52,939 bases of DNA, from assembly GCF_002554795.1 (NCBI RefSeq), contig NZ_PDEQ01000008.1:135001-187939 (forward strand), written 5' to 3'. The DNA comes from Longibacter salinarum (GTDB lineage: Bacteria; Bacteroidota; Rhodothermia; Rhodothermales; Salinibacteraceae). The notes below the pieces were generated by a model, which did not search any database, was not told the origin of the DNA, and saw nothing but the letters and a program-made list of their open reading frames with translations. Positions 24,778 through 33,949 of the stretch are shown here, in pieces. The stretch's first letter is position 1; each line of letters starts with the position of its first letter. The position numbers and the translations under genes were made by a program.

Positions 24778-25584
24778 TCAAGATGTCCGGTATAACACGG
24801 CCGTCCCGTACGGGCTTTTCTCGATTTCAGGCGGCCCTGTCTCCAGTTCGCTCGCCCATCGGTCGGCTATTTCGCTCTCGTCAGGACGGTATGCATCGTC
24901 CAGCACAATCACGGCGTTACCGCTGAGATTGTCTCTTAGCACCGGTACAGCAGGATACCGGGCCAGCGAACGAGTGCTCTGAGGTGGGCCATCTACGAAG
25001 AGCACATCAATCGGAGGTAGATCGACGTCGCCAACGTCATACCAGGGCCAAACCTCTCCGCCGATCTCTGTATCAACCAAGGGGGCGTGAATGACGTCGA
25101 CGCGATGACTTAAGCCATGCTTCTCGATCTGAGACCGCGTCATTTCGGTATATTCTGCTGAGTGATCGAGCGAGATGACCCGACCACGGTCCAGTTGCTC
25201 CATAACATAGCTCATCACCACAGTTGATGAACCACTTCCAACCTCTAGGACAACCTCGGGCTGTTTGTCGCGAACCAGACGAATCAACGTAGCTGCGAGC
25301 TGCGGCGAAATGGCCCATTCGGTAAGATCCGGTAGAGGTGCTTCAACATCCAGCATCTCGTAGACGAAGAGAAGCGCCTGGATATGTTCATTCTGGGCAA
25401 TGTCGTCTTTCGCCCGGCTCCGGTACACATTGAGGACAAGGCCGACAATTCCAGTTAACCCGGCCACTAAGGTTGCAAGAACAGCAACCTCGGCGTTGAC
25501 GAGGTAATACACCCCGGCTGACAAAAGTATTAAAATGGCGGCATAAGCAACCGTGATCTGAGTATCCTGGTGCTTAAAATTCAT
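24778..25584 (-). CDS. Membrane-anchored class I SAM-dependent methyltransferase
   Basis: 268 residues. Two N-terminal membrane segments (about 12-29 and 33-52) are followed by a cytoplasmic Rossmann domain. The SAM-binding glycine loop VVLEVGSGSSTVVMSYVME is near residue 111, an acidic residue follows the second strand (VISLDHSAEYTEM), and PPIDVLFVDGPPQSTRS near 188 is the fourth-strand motif of the Methyltransf_24/O-methyltransferase kind, often seen in surface-glycan loci. Targets could be sugar hydroxyls or a lipid carrier; this is inference. It lies between the GT2 and flippase-like genes on the same strand, 76 and 152 bases apart. Confidence 0.82.
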   Translation of the reverse strand: MNFKHQDTQITVAYAAILILLSAGVYYLVNAEVAVLATLVAGLTGIVGLVLNVYRSRAKDDIAQNEHIQALLFVYEMLDVEAPLPDLTEWAISPQLAATLIRLVRDKQPEVVLEVGSGSSTVVMSYVMEQLDRGRVISLDHSAEYTEMTRSQIEKHGLSHRVDVIHAPLVDTEIGGEVWPWYDVGDVDLPPIDVLFVDGPPQSTRSLARYPAVPVLRDNLSGNAVIVLDDAYRPDESEIADRWASELETGPPEIEKSPYGTAVLYRTS

Positions 25585-25736
25585 TCAGGTCGGAGAATCA
25601 AGCGAAAAAGTACTGACAGAGTGAACGTGACGGCAAACGGATGGCTCAGACATGGTAACGGCTGGGCCCGTAGAGCCCAGCCTCAACTGCCCTCGTTCCA
25701 CCCTCCCATCGACAGAAGAGGGTCTCTCGCGCACGC

Positions 25737-26546
25737 TCATTTTGCAGCGCGGATAGCATCCGCATCAAAAATACCTGACGCGATCGAGTCTTCGAGATAA
25801 AGTTCAAAGGCCTCCTCCATCTTGGAGGTTAGACGGAAGCGCGGGTGATTAAAGACATCCCCTCGGATGTATGCGTGCCAGGCATATAACAGAAGCTGCT
25901 TCGGGGTATTTCGCATCCGGCGCAAGAAGTGATCCTGCTCCCAAAGATTGCCGCCGTGAGAATAACGAAGATACAAATACGCTTCTTCGATCGGCAGGAC
26001 TTTATATCGATGCTTCTGCCATGCATTTACAAAATCCGTATCGCTCGTCCGACGAAGGTTAGGATACCGGATGTTAGCATTCCTCCGATGCATAATCGTT
26101 GGAGGGACGCCATCGGGCAGAGGCCCGATAAAGGGGTGATCGAAATACTCCTCTGAATCGACGTGCATCAGCGTCCCCTGAAGCGTGCAGGCATCATACC
26201 CTTCTTGTAGCACGCGTGCCTGCCGCTCCACACGCTCTGGATGAGACCAGTCATCATCATCCCACTGGGGAACCACAAACTTCCCGGTTGCAAGTTCAAG
26301 CGACTGGTTTCTCAGCGCACCAATCCACATGTCCGGTTCACGCTCAACATGGCGATACACGACATCACCGTCGAGATCAAAGGACTCGACAACCTCCTGA
26401 ATAGGCGTTTCGCCGTTGTCCAACACCACCAGCTCCGTGTTTTCGTACGTCTGGTTCGCGTAGCACCGTAGTGCACGCTTTACCAGTTGTGGTCGGTCGG
26501 CCGTTACAAGAAGACAGCTAACTTTCGGAAGTGAGGACGGGGGCAT
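25737..26546 (-). CDS. Glycosyltransferase family 2 (GT-A fold)
   Basis: 269 residues. It opens with KVSCLLVTADRPQLVKRALRC, split here as KVSCLLVTADRP and QLVKRALRCYANQTYENTEL, then VVLDNGET, the nucleotide-binding start of GT2 enzymes. FVVPQWDDDDWSHPERVERQ (near residue 90-109) holds the DxD metal-binding motif within DDDD. The C-terminal half has the HRRNANIRYPN and LYLRYSHGGNLW segments, and no membrane helix. It likely adds a sugar to a lipid-linked or secreted glycan. It leads the minus-strand trio GT2, methyltransferase, flippase-like protein. Base composition appears less GC-rich than in the housekeeping genes around the window, consistent with transfer. Confidence 0.88.
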   Translation of the reverse strand: MPPSSLPKVSCLLVTADRPQLVKRALRCYANQTYENTELVVLDNGETPIQEVVESFDLDGDVVYRHVEREPDMWIGALRNQSLELATGKFVVPQWDDDDWSHPERVERQARVLQEGYDACTLQGTLMHVDSEEYFDHPFIGPLPDGVPPTIMHRRNANIRYPNLRRTSDTDFVNAWQKHRYKVLPIEEAYLYLRYSHGGNLWEQDHFLRRMRNTPKQLLLYAWHAYIRGDVFNHPRFRLTSKMEEAFELYLEDSIASGIFDADAIRAAK

Positions 26547-26863
26547 ACGGAATGTTCCTACTGGCGATTGAGAAGATGACGCAAGACCGTGAGGCTATAG
26601 TCGCCGACGCACGTATCGTGCTTGCGCATTTGTCATTAGCTGAATACTAGACCTCGAATCCGAAACGCCTGAACGAAGCCCAGCCATGTTCGTGAGGTAA
26701 GCACGGTCTCTTCGAATTAGTGACATCTGCATGGGTTTCTTTCACATTCACGTTCATCATACACCGTACGACACACCGCAAATGCATTCTTCTCTCCGAT
26801 CCATGTAATGCAGACCCTTTACTTGGGGAAGCGCAACTGTCATGCCGGTTGACCCAACCCACG
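26547..26863. other. Gap upstream of GT2, no supported gene
   Basis: About 317 bases. An open frame from 26720 runs into the pseudogene fragment, but its first 48 codons do not resemble the paralogue and look like ordinary non-coding sequence. This is the likely promoter area of the GT2 gene. Confidence 0.4.
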
Positions 26864-26968
26864 GCCATGGGCATCGGCTACGATACTGACGGCGACTTCA
26901 ACGCGGATAATCCGGCGCCGCTGAAACGCTTCGACAATGGCTTCTTCCGCTTCGCAATGACGTGGTGA
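26864..26968 (+). pseudogene. Remnant 3' end of a second large beta-barrel gene
   Basis: 34 codons starting AMGIGYDTDGDFNADNPAPL and ending FRFAMTW, then TGA. From the Met on, 32 of 33 residues match the end of the barrel protein at 22135-23655. At DNA level the matching 99 bases differ at nine sites, all of them third codon positions, and only one changes the residue (Lys to Asn). So the fragment descends from a functional paralogue that was kept by selection and later lost its 5' part. Homology begins at 26864 and stops at the stop codon. A remnant of the dispersed element follows. Confidence 0.85.
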
Positions 26969-26994
26969 TGAGCGTTAGGGCGTTGGGACGTTGG

Positions 26995-27034
26995 CGCGTT
27001 GGATGGCCGACGGCTGTCCGCCAAGCAGGTTCTG
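26995..27034 (-). repeat. Remnant of the dispersed element, copy D
   Basis: On the minus strand, reading from 27034, the sequence CAGAACCTGCTTGGCGGACA followed by GCCGTCGGCCATCCAACG matches the left end of copies A and B. It breaks off after about 40 bases into a short GTTGG-rich stretch (26973-27005). The right end is missing. It lies 27 bases past the stop of the barrel pseudogene, with the missing right end on that side. Confidence 0.65.
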
Positions 27035-27067
27035 GTCTGTGAAAGGAATTGGACATGCTGAAAATAA

Positions 27068-27108
27068 ACGGGGCGACCGTGCCGAATGATGGCAGCGGTC
27101 GCCCCGTT
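27068..27108. terminator. Strong bidirectional terminator after the M48 gene
   Basis: AACGGGGCGACCG and CGGTCGCCCCGTT form a 13-bp perfect stem with an inner GCC/GGC pairing, with an A-rich side at 27061-27068 and a T-rich side after 27106. It lies 28 bases past the metalloprotease stop and serves the minus strand. Confidence 0.8.
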
Positions 27109-27135
27109 TCTCTGTTTTGACGATGTCGGTGCCGA

Positions 27136-28671
27136 CTAATTCGGCAGCTTCAGTGGCTGGCCGCGCTCGATCGTCTGCTGCAATTCGACCTGGTTCAGGA
27201 TGGCCAGGTCTTCCGAGTTCATCTCTTTCGGCAGACGGCTCGGCTCGACGAACTGGGAGAAGGCTCGCCGCGTGTCGGCGTCGCGAATCGCAATGCGCGC
27301 CGGTTCCACGTTGAGCTTCGCCGGATCGCGCAGCTGGTCGAACCCGCGCATCGTCCGCTCGAATTCGCTTTCGTACTGGTTGTACCGTTGGGATGTCGTG
27401 ATGCCGGTGAAGCGGTACACGTTGTCGTCGTACGCGATAAAGTAACTCAGTGCACGCACCTCTCCTCCCTGCTGGGTCTTTCCGCTCACCAGGAGACGCT
27501 CGGCGTTCAGCCCGTTGATGCTGGTTGAACTCCTGTCTACGGTTGTGAGACCTTCTTGTCCTGCGAACGCCGTCGCTGCAGCGCGAGGCGAGTCTTCCTG
27601 GGAGAAGCTGAAGGTGACGTAGGCGGATTGGTCCGGCTCAACCACAGCAACCTGGCGCGGCTGATTAATGACCTGCCAGCCAGCGGGATATGGAAAGCTG
27701 AAGCGCAGATCAGGATGATAAAACGTATTGTCTTCCGTGAATCCCTGTCTGGGGTTCTTGCCGAGAATGATGCGTGCGATGGCGTTGTAGTACGGCCCCT
27801 GATCAATCTCATTTGCGGGCTCAGCGACGCGCCCCTGCCATTCCTGTGCGAGACGCACGATGCTTGTCTCGCGTTCGCCCGGATCCGGATGTGTCGACTG
27901 CCACGAGGGAATCGACTGCCCGGACTGATCGCGCTTCCGCTTCAGAGTCGTGAAGAAGTCCGCGCCCTCGGACGCCTCGTATCCAGCCTTGACGGCGTAT
28001 TCGACGCCGAGTCGGTCCGACTCACGCTCATTTTCCCGACTGTACTTTAGCGAGAACAGCTGCGCTGCCTGGCCACCGAGCCCCATGATGCTGCGCGCGG
28101 TTTCCCCGCCAAAGGCGAGTCCCCCCGCGACGCCCGCACCGAGCACTCCGAGCTGCGTGAGCTGCTGACGACCCGCCTGCTGCGATGCGTGTCGGGCGGC
28201 GACGTGAGCAATTTCGTGGCCGAGGACGACGGCGAGCTGCGCCTCGTTGTTCAGGTGCGCTAGAAGCCCGCGCGTGACGTATACGTAGCCGCCGGGCAAT
28301 GCGAAGGCGTTAATCACCTCACTGTCGAGGACACGAAACGTAAACTCCGCATTCCGAAACTTGTCTGGCGTGTCGGGGCGGCGCATGTGGCTCACCGCCA
28401 GCACATCCTGCGCAATTCGGTCCACGTATCGCTGGAGCTCCTCACTCTCGTAGACGCCAAACTGCTGCTGAATTTGCTGGTCGGCCTGTTTGCCCAGTTG
28501 CAACTCTTGCTCCCAGGAATACCCCATCGCCCGCGTGTTGCCCGAAACGGGGTTCACGCCCGTTGTGCAGGCCGGAACAGTGAGCGAGAGTGCAGCCGTC
28601 ATCAAAAGGAGAAACGTCCACCGCATCCAGCGTGTGCGGTGAGAAACAGACGGTGGCGAGGTCGAAGACAT
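27136..28671 (-). CDS. M48-family zinc metalloprotease lipoprotein
   Basis: 511 residues from ATG 28671. The signal WTFLLLMTAALSLTVPACTT contains a lipobox-like VPAC, so the protein is probably lipid-anchored in the periplasm. The M48 domain (about 45-260) has VVLGHEIAHVAARHASQQAG with the HExxH zinc site, preceded by NAFALPGGYVYVTRGLL and followed by RENERESDRLGVEYAVKAGY with the third zinc ligand: BepA/LoiP-like order. The C-terminal 230 residues hold a DUF-like beta domain (FSFPYPAGWQVINQ) and a last helical part with RAFSQFVEPSRLPKE. Relatives do quality control of outer-membrane proteins; that is family knowledge. It is read toward a strong terminator. Confidence 0.9.
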   Translation of the reverse strand: MSSTSPPSVSHRTRWMRWTFLLLMTAALSLTVPACTTGVNPVSGNTRAMGYSWEQELQLGKQADQQIQQQFGVYESEELQRYVDRIAQDVLAVSHMRRPDTPDKFRNAEFTFRVLDSEVINAFALPGGYVYVTRGLLAHLNNEAQLAVVLGHEIAHVAARHASQQAGRQQLTQLGVLGAGVAGGLAFGGETARSIMGLGGQAAQLFSLKYSRENERESDRLGVEYAVKAGYEASEGADFFTTLKRKRDQSGQSIPSWQSTHPDPGERETSIVRLAQEWQGRVAEPANEIDQGPYYNAIARIILGKNPRQGFTEDNTFYHPDLRFSFPYPAGWQVINQPRQVAVVEPDQSAYVTFSFSQEDSPRAAATAFAGQEGLTTVDRSSTSINGLNAERLLVSGKTQQGGEVRALSYFIAYDDNVYRFTGITTSQRYNQYESEFERTMRGFDQLRDPAKLNVEPARIAIRDADTRRAFSQFVEPSRLPKEMNSEDLAILNQVELQQTIERGQPLKLPN

Positions 28672-28779
28672 CGACGAAGTGTACGGTTGTGAGCGGATGG
28701 TTTCGTGTCTGAAAGACAGCATAACAGCTAATGGAGCAGACCAGACAAAAACCGGTGCGTTCCGCCCGCCGAAAGGTCG

Positions 28780-30036
28780 TTACGTCTGCTGCGTCTCCGT
28801 GGCTGGAGACTGTGCTGCCTGTCTGTCCGCCTCGTCCGATTCACCAGACGCGCCGCCATTCACTGTGTCGCCCTCCTCTGAATGAGTCTCGGGAGTGACG
28901 CGAGCCGCTCCGTCGACCCGGGTCACGTGCATCGACCGGTGCATTGGACGGCTAAAGTCAATCGTATGCGCGAACGGAGCTCGTCGGGTCGCCGTGATCA
29001 GGCTTTGCCCGATGACATCCGACAGGAGGAGTTCCAGGAAGACATCGGTTCGCCGCGCATCGAGCTTGCCGAAGGCGTCATCAAGAAGCAGAATCGGCTG
29101 GGTGTCGAGGCGGTCGGTCAGGTACAGGTACTGAGCGAGCTTCAGCGCCATCGCAAAGGTCCGATGCTGCCCCTGCGAGCCGTAGCGCCGCACCTCAAGG
29201 TCGTCCAGGCGAAAGACGAGCTCGTCCCGCTGCGGCCCGACGAGCGTGGTCCCACGCTGATGCTCATGGTCTCGCTTGCGTTCGAGCTCCGCGCGGAAGG
29301 TCTCCTCAATGTCCTCCAGCTCGGTGCCGTCCGCAAAGCCCCCGATCGTGTCGTATTCGATCGTCGGCTCCTCCGCTACCGCATCAATGCGTTCGTACGC
29401 ATCCACCAGATACTCGCGGAAGGTGTGCAGAAACGCGTTTCGTCGGTGAATGACCCGGCTTCCAATCGAAATGATTTTCTCGGTCCACGGCTCGATCAGC
29501 GGCTCGGGCGGTGGACTCGGGCGCTTCTTGTACTGTCGCAACACCTCATTCCGCTGCTTGCGTGCGCGACGGTACTTCATCAGGTCGTCCATGTAGACGG
29601 GACGAGCCTGACTCAGAATGTTATTCAGAAACCGACGCCGTTCGCTCGGGCCTTCGGCGGTAAGCGCGTGGTCTTCCGGGGAAAAAACAACGACCGGCAG
29701 CATGCCCACGATCTCGGTGAGACGATCGAGCGGAGCGCCGTTCACGAACACCTTCTTCCCCTCGCTCGGGACGTACACCATCCGGACGCGCGTCTCCGTC
29801 GACCGGACACCCTCGAACAGCCCTTCCACCTCCAAATACGGGGCGTTCTGGCGGACCACATAGCGGTCGTTCGACGCCGCAAAGCTCTTTGTCAGGCACA
29901 CGTAGTGGATCGCCTCCAGCACGTTCGTCTTGCCGACGCCGTTCGCTCCATGCAGCAGGTTCACCTTCGGCCGAAGCTCGAGGGTGGTTTCGTCGTGCGC
30001 CCGGAACGAGCGCAACCGAAGCGTGCGAAGAATCAT
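28780..30036 (-). CDS. recF: DNA replication/repair protein RecF
   Basis: 418 residues, about 50 longer than usual because of a polar Ser/Glu/Thr-rich tail (from about 370). It is an SMC-like ATPase that loads RecA at gaps together with RecO and RecR. The Walker A motif is HGANGVGKTNVLEAIHYVCL (about 29-48), the RecF-type FSPEDHALTAEGPSERRRFL is at about 118-137, the signature YGSQGQHRTFAMALKLAQY near 285, and Walker B is ILLLDDAFGKLDARR near 317. The start ATG 30036 matches the family N-terminus (LRLRSFRAHDET). RecF genes often sit near dnaA and the origin; here it is near parS but without dnaA. Confidence 0.95.
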   Translation of the reverse strand: MILRTLRLRSFRAHDETTLELRPKVNLLHGANGVGKTNVLEAIHYVCLTKSFAASNDRYVVRQNAPYLEVEGLFEGVRSTETRVRMVYVPSEGKKVFVNGAPLDRLTEIVGMLPVVVFSPEDHALTAEGPSERRRFLNNILSQARPVYMDDLMKYRRARKQRNEVLRQYKKRPSPPPEPLIEPWTEKIISIGSRVIHRRNAFLHTFREYLVDAYERIDAVAEEPTIEYDTIGGFADGTELEDIEETFRAELERKRDHEHQRGTTLVGPQRDELVFRLDDLEVRRYGSQGQHRTFAMALKLAQYLYLTDRLDTQPILLLDDAFGKLDARRTDVFLELLLSDVIGQSLITATRRAPFAHTIDFSRPMHRSMHVTRVDGAARVTPETHSEEGDTVNGGASGESDEADRQAAQSPATETQQT

Positions 30037-30546
30037 GAAGGTACAGGCGGGACGAAAGTCTACGGTCGGAAATGATACGTGACGTTACAGCGCTTCGTTC
30101 GTCATGAAGCCATAACCGAAAGGGAATGGCCTCACGTCGCCTCCGGCGCAATAGACTCGCACATTCAGGCCACATGCATACGTCCGCAATCCATCCCCAA
30201 GTCGTTCTCGATGGACTTAATGGCACTTATTTTACCATCGGATGCAATTTTAGGGCACGAATATCCATTCGTCAATGCAATGGTGTCTAGTTTTATAATC
30301 GAGGTTACAGACAGACGGGATACGATATACATCCGGTCATACTGTATAACGACGCATGCCTTGATGATCAGGCTTTGACGTCACGTGTGATTGCCGATTA
30401 ATCTCGGTACGTCTTACTATCTCGGCGCCATCGGGGACGCTCCCGGGTTGTGGCGTGGCACCATCCCTTGGGTCGTGCAACGCATGCGGGGCCGGTCGTC
30501 GGTGTGGGCGCCAGCTCGCTTCGTCCGTTGACCGATACCGGCACTT
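30037..30546. other. Gene-free AT-richer region between recF and the ABC exporter
   Basis: About 510 bases. From 30220 to 30360 the sequence is clearly more AT-rich than its surroundings, with several TATA-like runs. No reading frame here resembles a protein, and no DnaA-box cluster is visible. It probably contains the divergent promoters. Confidence 0.5.
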
Positions 30547-32328
30547 ATGTCCATTGCCTCTTCTGAGTCTCCGTCTTTATCTTCTGCAGCTCATCACGTC
30601 TGGCGTCTGCTTCATCTCATCCGTTCGTACTGGACGCCGTTGCTCAAGGGCATCCTGCTGGGTCCCATCGTTGGATTCCTCGGCATGGCCACGCCGTATC
30701 TGTCGAAGCTGCTGATCGACGAGGTCTATCCGTCGCAGGACGTCGGTCTCATGCACGTTCTCGTTGGAGGCATTCTGGGCGTTACCGTGGCGTCGACAGC
30801 GATTCGGTATCTGCAGCGTATCTACAACGTGCACTTCGAAGTGGAGCTGCGAAATAAGATCCGGCTTCTCTTCTTCAACCACATGCAGCACCTCCCCACT
30901 TCTTTTTTTAACGATCATAAAGTGGGTGAAATAACGTCGCGTTTTAAGGATGCATCCGGGGCGCTCATCACGCTGACGACCCTCTTCCGCACGAGTATTA
31001 CCCAGGGCATTTACCTGCTTCTCGTGCCCCCCTTCCTGTTTTACCTGCACTGGAAGCTGGCCATCGTGGCCGTCATCGCCATTCCTGCGACGGTTGCGGT
31101 CGTCACCATCGCCGGAAACAGGTGGCGAGAAGCCTGGCAGGACGCGTCGGAGGCGTACGCTGATCTCTACGCGCACAACGTGGAGACGCTCAGCCAGATT
31201 CGGATGGTAAAGTCACTTTCCGTGGAGCACACCATGTTCGAGCGGGCACGCGACCACATGACGCGGGCGACGGAGACACATCGGCGCTCCAGCAACATCG
31301 GAGAGGCCGTGCAGGCCGCGAACGACGGGCTTCGCTCCTTCAATATGGCCCTGTTCACCTGGCTCGGCTGGACGTTCATTCTCGACGGCTCGCTGACGCT
31401 CGGCAGTTACATCGCCTTCACCGCGTACGTCGGCTTCCTCTACGACCCGCTCAAGCAACTCGTCGACCTCTACGCGAAGCTGCAGCAGTCCTCGGTCAAT
31501 CTCTGGCGTATGTTTGAGTATCTCGACATCGAGCCAGAACAAGATCCCACGCGCGTGTACGAAAATGTACCGACCCCGATCAAGCGCCGACTGTACGGCA
31601 AGGTCGAATTGCGCGATCTATCGTTCGGATATGACGATGAGGCGATCCTGGAGGAAGTCAACCTGGTCGTCGAACCCGGCGAAAGCGTCGCGGTCGTGGG
31701 CCCAAGTGGCTCAGGCAAGACGACGCTGCTCCGTCTCCTATCCGGCCTTGAGCAGCCGACATGCGGTGACATCCTCCTGGACGACACGGAAATGGACGCG
31801 CTTCCCCTTGCGGATGTCCGCCGTCAGGTGATGCCCGTGTGGCAAGAACTCACGCTGTTCGAGGGAACGATTCGTTCCAACCTGACCCTCGGACTGGATG
31901 ACGTCACAGATGCCGAACTCGACCGCGTCACGAAGCTCTGCCAGGTGTACGATGTCATTCAGAACACGGAGAACGGCTACGATACTGCCGTCGCGGAATG
32001 GGGCGCCTCTCTGTCGGGCGGTCAGCGCCAACGGCTGGTCCTCGCGCGGGCTTTGCTCCGGAAGGCGCCCGTGTACCTGCTGGACGAGGTGACGTCGAAC
32101 CTCGACATGGAGACAGAGGCCGCTCTGCTCCCCGCGATGTTCGAGGCGCTTCAAGACGAGACGGTGCTCTTTGTGACGCACCGCGTGGAGTCCGCGCGCT
32201 ATGCCGATCGCATCTGCGTCATTGAAGACGGGCGCGTGGTCGGATACGGGACGCACGACCAGCTCCTGAGCACCTGCTCTCGATACGCGGGTCTGTGCGA
32301 CGCGACGCCGCTCCCAATGGCTGCGTGA
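30547..32328 (+). CDS. ABC exporter, fused membrane and ATPase domains
   Basis: 593 residues. Six membrane helices (about 25-310) precede the nucleotide-binding domain, giving a half-transporter that works as a dimer. The ATPase has Walker A VVGPSGSGKTTLLRLLSGLE (near 384), a Q-loop near WQELTLFEGTIRSNL, the signature LSGGQRQRLVLARALLRKAP (near 488), Walker B YLLDEVTSNLD and a switch His in FVTHRVESARY. There is no N-terminal peptidase domain, so it is not a bacteriocin-processing exporter; lipid, drug or peptide export are all possible. The cargo gene is not evident. The next gene is murQ, 108 bases downstream on the same strand. Confidence 0.92.
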   Translation: MSIASSESPSLSSAAHHVWRLLHLIRSYWTPLLKGILLGPIVGFLGMATPYLSKLLIDEVYPSQDVGLMHVLVGGILGVTVASTAIRYLQRIYNVHFEVELRNKIRLLFFNHMQHLPTSFFNDHKVGEITSRFKDASGALITLTTLFRTSITQGIYLLLVPPFLFYLHWKLAIVAVIAIPATVAVVTIAGNRWREAWQDASEAYADLYAHNVETLSQIRMVKSLSVEHTMFERARDHMTRATETHRRSSNIGEAVQAANDGLRSFNMALFTWLGWTFILDGSLTLGSYIAFTAYVGFLYDPLKQLVDLYAKLQQSSVNLWRMFEYLDIEPEQDPTRVYENVPTPIKRRLYGKVELRDLSFGYDDEAILEEVNLVVEPGESVAVVGPSGSGKTTLLRLLSGLEQPTCGDILLDDTEMDALPLADVRRQVMPVWQELTLFEGTIRSNLTLGLDDVTDAELDRVTKLCQVYDVIQNTENGYDTAVAEWGASLSGGQRQRLVLARALLRKAPVYLLDEVTSNLDMETEAALLPAMFEALQDETVLFVTHRVESARYADRICVIEDGRVVGYGTHDQLLSTCSRYAGLCDATPLPMAA

Positions 32329-32436
32329 CGCGGTGAGTATTCGGGGCTTCGGTTTTCCGATGGGACCTTCGTACGTTTCAATGTGCGACGACCTTCGTTG
32401 CCGTCCCTCGTTCATCCCGTCTATGCCTCGCCGTTT

Positions 32437-33360
32437 ATGTCCGACCGCTCCGCCCTCTTCGAGCAGCTTCAACGCCTCGCGACCGAACAACGCAATCCGC
32501 TCTCATCTCACATCGACACGGCGTCGATTCGTGAGATCCTGCGCGTCATCAACATCGAAGACCATCGCGTACCCATCGCGGTGCGCCAGGAGATCCCGCA
32601 CATCGCCGAGGCCGTCGAGATCGTCGTCGACGCGTTCCAGAAGGGCGGCAGGCTCTTCTACGTCGGCGCAGGAACGAGTGGACGCCTGGGCGTAGTCGAT
32701 GCATCTGAAATCCCGCCCACCTTTGGCTCGGATCCGTCGCAGGTGCAGGGCATCATCGCAGGCGGACGCATTGCCGTCTTTGAGTCGCAGGAAGGCGCGG
32801 AGGACGTGGAGGCCGACGGAGCCGCCGCACTCGACGAGCACGACGTTACGTCCAACGACGTGGTCTGCGGCATTGCATCGAGTGGCCGCACGCCCTACGT
32901 CGTCGGGGCAGTCAATCATGCGAAAACGACAATCGGCGCTCGCACGCTGTTCCTCACGACCATACCGCGGGCGGACTTTGCCGTCGATGTGGACGTCGCA
33001 ATCTGCCCCCCGGTCGGACCCGAGGTCGTCATGGGATCGACGCGAATGAAAAGCGGAACCGCGCAGAAGCTCGTGCTCAACATGATCACAACGGCGGCGA
33101 TGATCCGCATGGGCAAGGTTTACGAGAACATGATGGTGGACCTGCAGCGCACGAGCGAGAAACTCGTGGAGCGTGCGCACCGCACCGTGATGATGGTCAC
33201 AGGGCTCGACTACGAGGACGCCGTTGCGGCAGTCGATGCCGCTGACGGTCACGTAAAGACAGCCATCGTGATGGTGCTCGCGGACGTCGATGCAGAGGAA
33301 GCAAGGCGCCGACTCTCCGAGTCCGACGGCTTCGTTCGCCCGGCGATCCAGTCAGCGTAA
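32437..33360 (+). CDS. murQ: N-acetylmuramic acid 6-phosphate etherase
   Basis: 307 residues from ATG 32437; the in-frame start at 32383 is not needed. It cleaves the lactyl ether of MurNAc 6-phosphate to GlcNAc 6-phosphate during cell-wall recycling. The SIS domain shows the family signature VGAGTSGRLGVVDASEIPPT (about 58-77), FESQEGAEDVEADGAA near 108, GIASSGRTPYVVGAVNHAK near 140 and GPEVVMGSTRMKSGTAQKLV near 190. The N-terminal TEQRNPLSSHIDTASI is also typical. A MurQ without visible MurK/AnmK or transporter neighbours implies the rest of the recycling path lies elsewhere. Confidence 0.95.
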   Translation: MSDRSALFEQLQRLATEQRNPLSSHIDTASIREILRVINIEDHRVPIAVRQEIPHIAEAVEIVVDAFQKGGRLFYVGAGTSGRLGVVDASEIPPTFGSDPSQVQGIIAGGRIAVFESQEGAEDVEADGAAALDEHDVTSNDVVCGIASSGRTPYVVGAVNHAKTTIGARTLFLTTIPRADFAVDVDVAICPPVGPEVVMGSTRMKSGTAQKLVLNMITTAAMIRMGKVYENMMVDLQRTSEKLVERAHRTVMMVTGLDYEDAVAAVDAADGHVKTAIVMVLADVDAEEARRRLSESDGFVRPAIQSA

Positions 33361-33844
33361 ACGGTAGGGCGGAGCCATCGATTTTGATCCATTTCGGCGT
33401 GCGGACCTCCGACCGGCTCACTCGCATTTCCCGCCCTGTAGACGAGTCGATTTTCGCCTATCGAAGGCGCAATCTCAACCACCAGCACGGTCTCGTTCGG
33501 GGCACTGATGGGACACAGAACCGGACCACGCAAGCCGCCAACTGAAGGCTGTCATTTCGCCGTCGAACATGCGTCTCGAGACTCGAACTTTGGACGTTAG
33601 ACGTCGCGATATTTCCCGATCCAACCAGACGTCTCACTGGCGATTTGGCAGGCTGAATATTTCTCGATGAGGTCGGGACATTTATCGAACAACCGATCCC
33701 GAAAGAACCATAACGCCACCGGCAAAACCAAGGTCAGAACTTGCTCTTCCTCACGCAAGAACAACCGGTTTCCAGAGACAAACACAGACATTCCCAAACC
33801 TCTGGAACGGGCATTTCCAGAGGCCTAAACCGGCGGCACCCGAA
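33361..33844. other. Gap between murQ and the parS cluster
   Basis: About 480 bases. A minus-strand frame at 33597-33797 could encode 66 residues with one hydrophobic stretch (VLTLVLPVALWFF), but it has no homology signal that I can recognise and is not called as a gene. Nothing else is visible. Confidence 0.35.
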
Positions 33845-33860
33845 CGTTTCACGTGAAACA
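33845..33860. promoter_or_regulatory. parS-like site 1
   Basis: CGTTTCACGTGAAACA matches the bacterial parS consensus TGTTTCACGTGAAACA at 15 of 16 positions and contains the full 14-bp palindrome. ParB binds such sites to position the origin. It is the first of three within 120 bases. Confidence 0.85.
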
Positions 33861-33894
33861 ACAGAGGCCGGAAGGCTTCACGCAACCATCGTTT

Positions 33895-33910
33895 CGTTCC
33901 ACGTGAAACA
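33895..33910. promoter_or_regulatory. parS-like site 2
   Basis: CGTTCCACGTGAAACA, 14 of 16 matches to the parS consensus, with C in place of T at one arm position. It is 50 bases after site 1. Confidence 0.8.
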
Positions 33911-33949
33911 TTACGACCCCCGCTTAAAGCCGCTAAACACGGTTGGACC

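Noticed and set aside
28882-30075. 397-residue open frame on the plus strand across recF
   Set aside because: It is antisense to a clear RecF with all motifs; its composition (Val, Arg, His, Leu) is that of a high-GC shadow frame.
30220-30360. AT-rich stretch near recF as a replication origin
   Set aside because: No cluster of TTATCCACA-type DnaA boxes is visible, so low GC alone is not enough.
33597-33797. 66-residue minus-strand frame with one hydrophobic stretch
   Set aside because: It might be a small protein, but there is no support beyond its being open; left uncalled.
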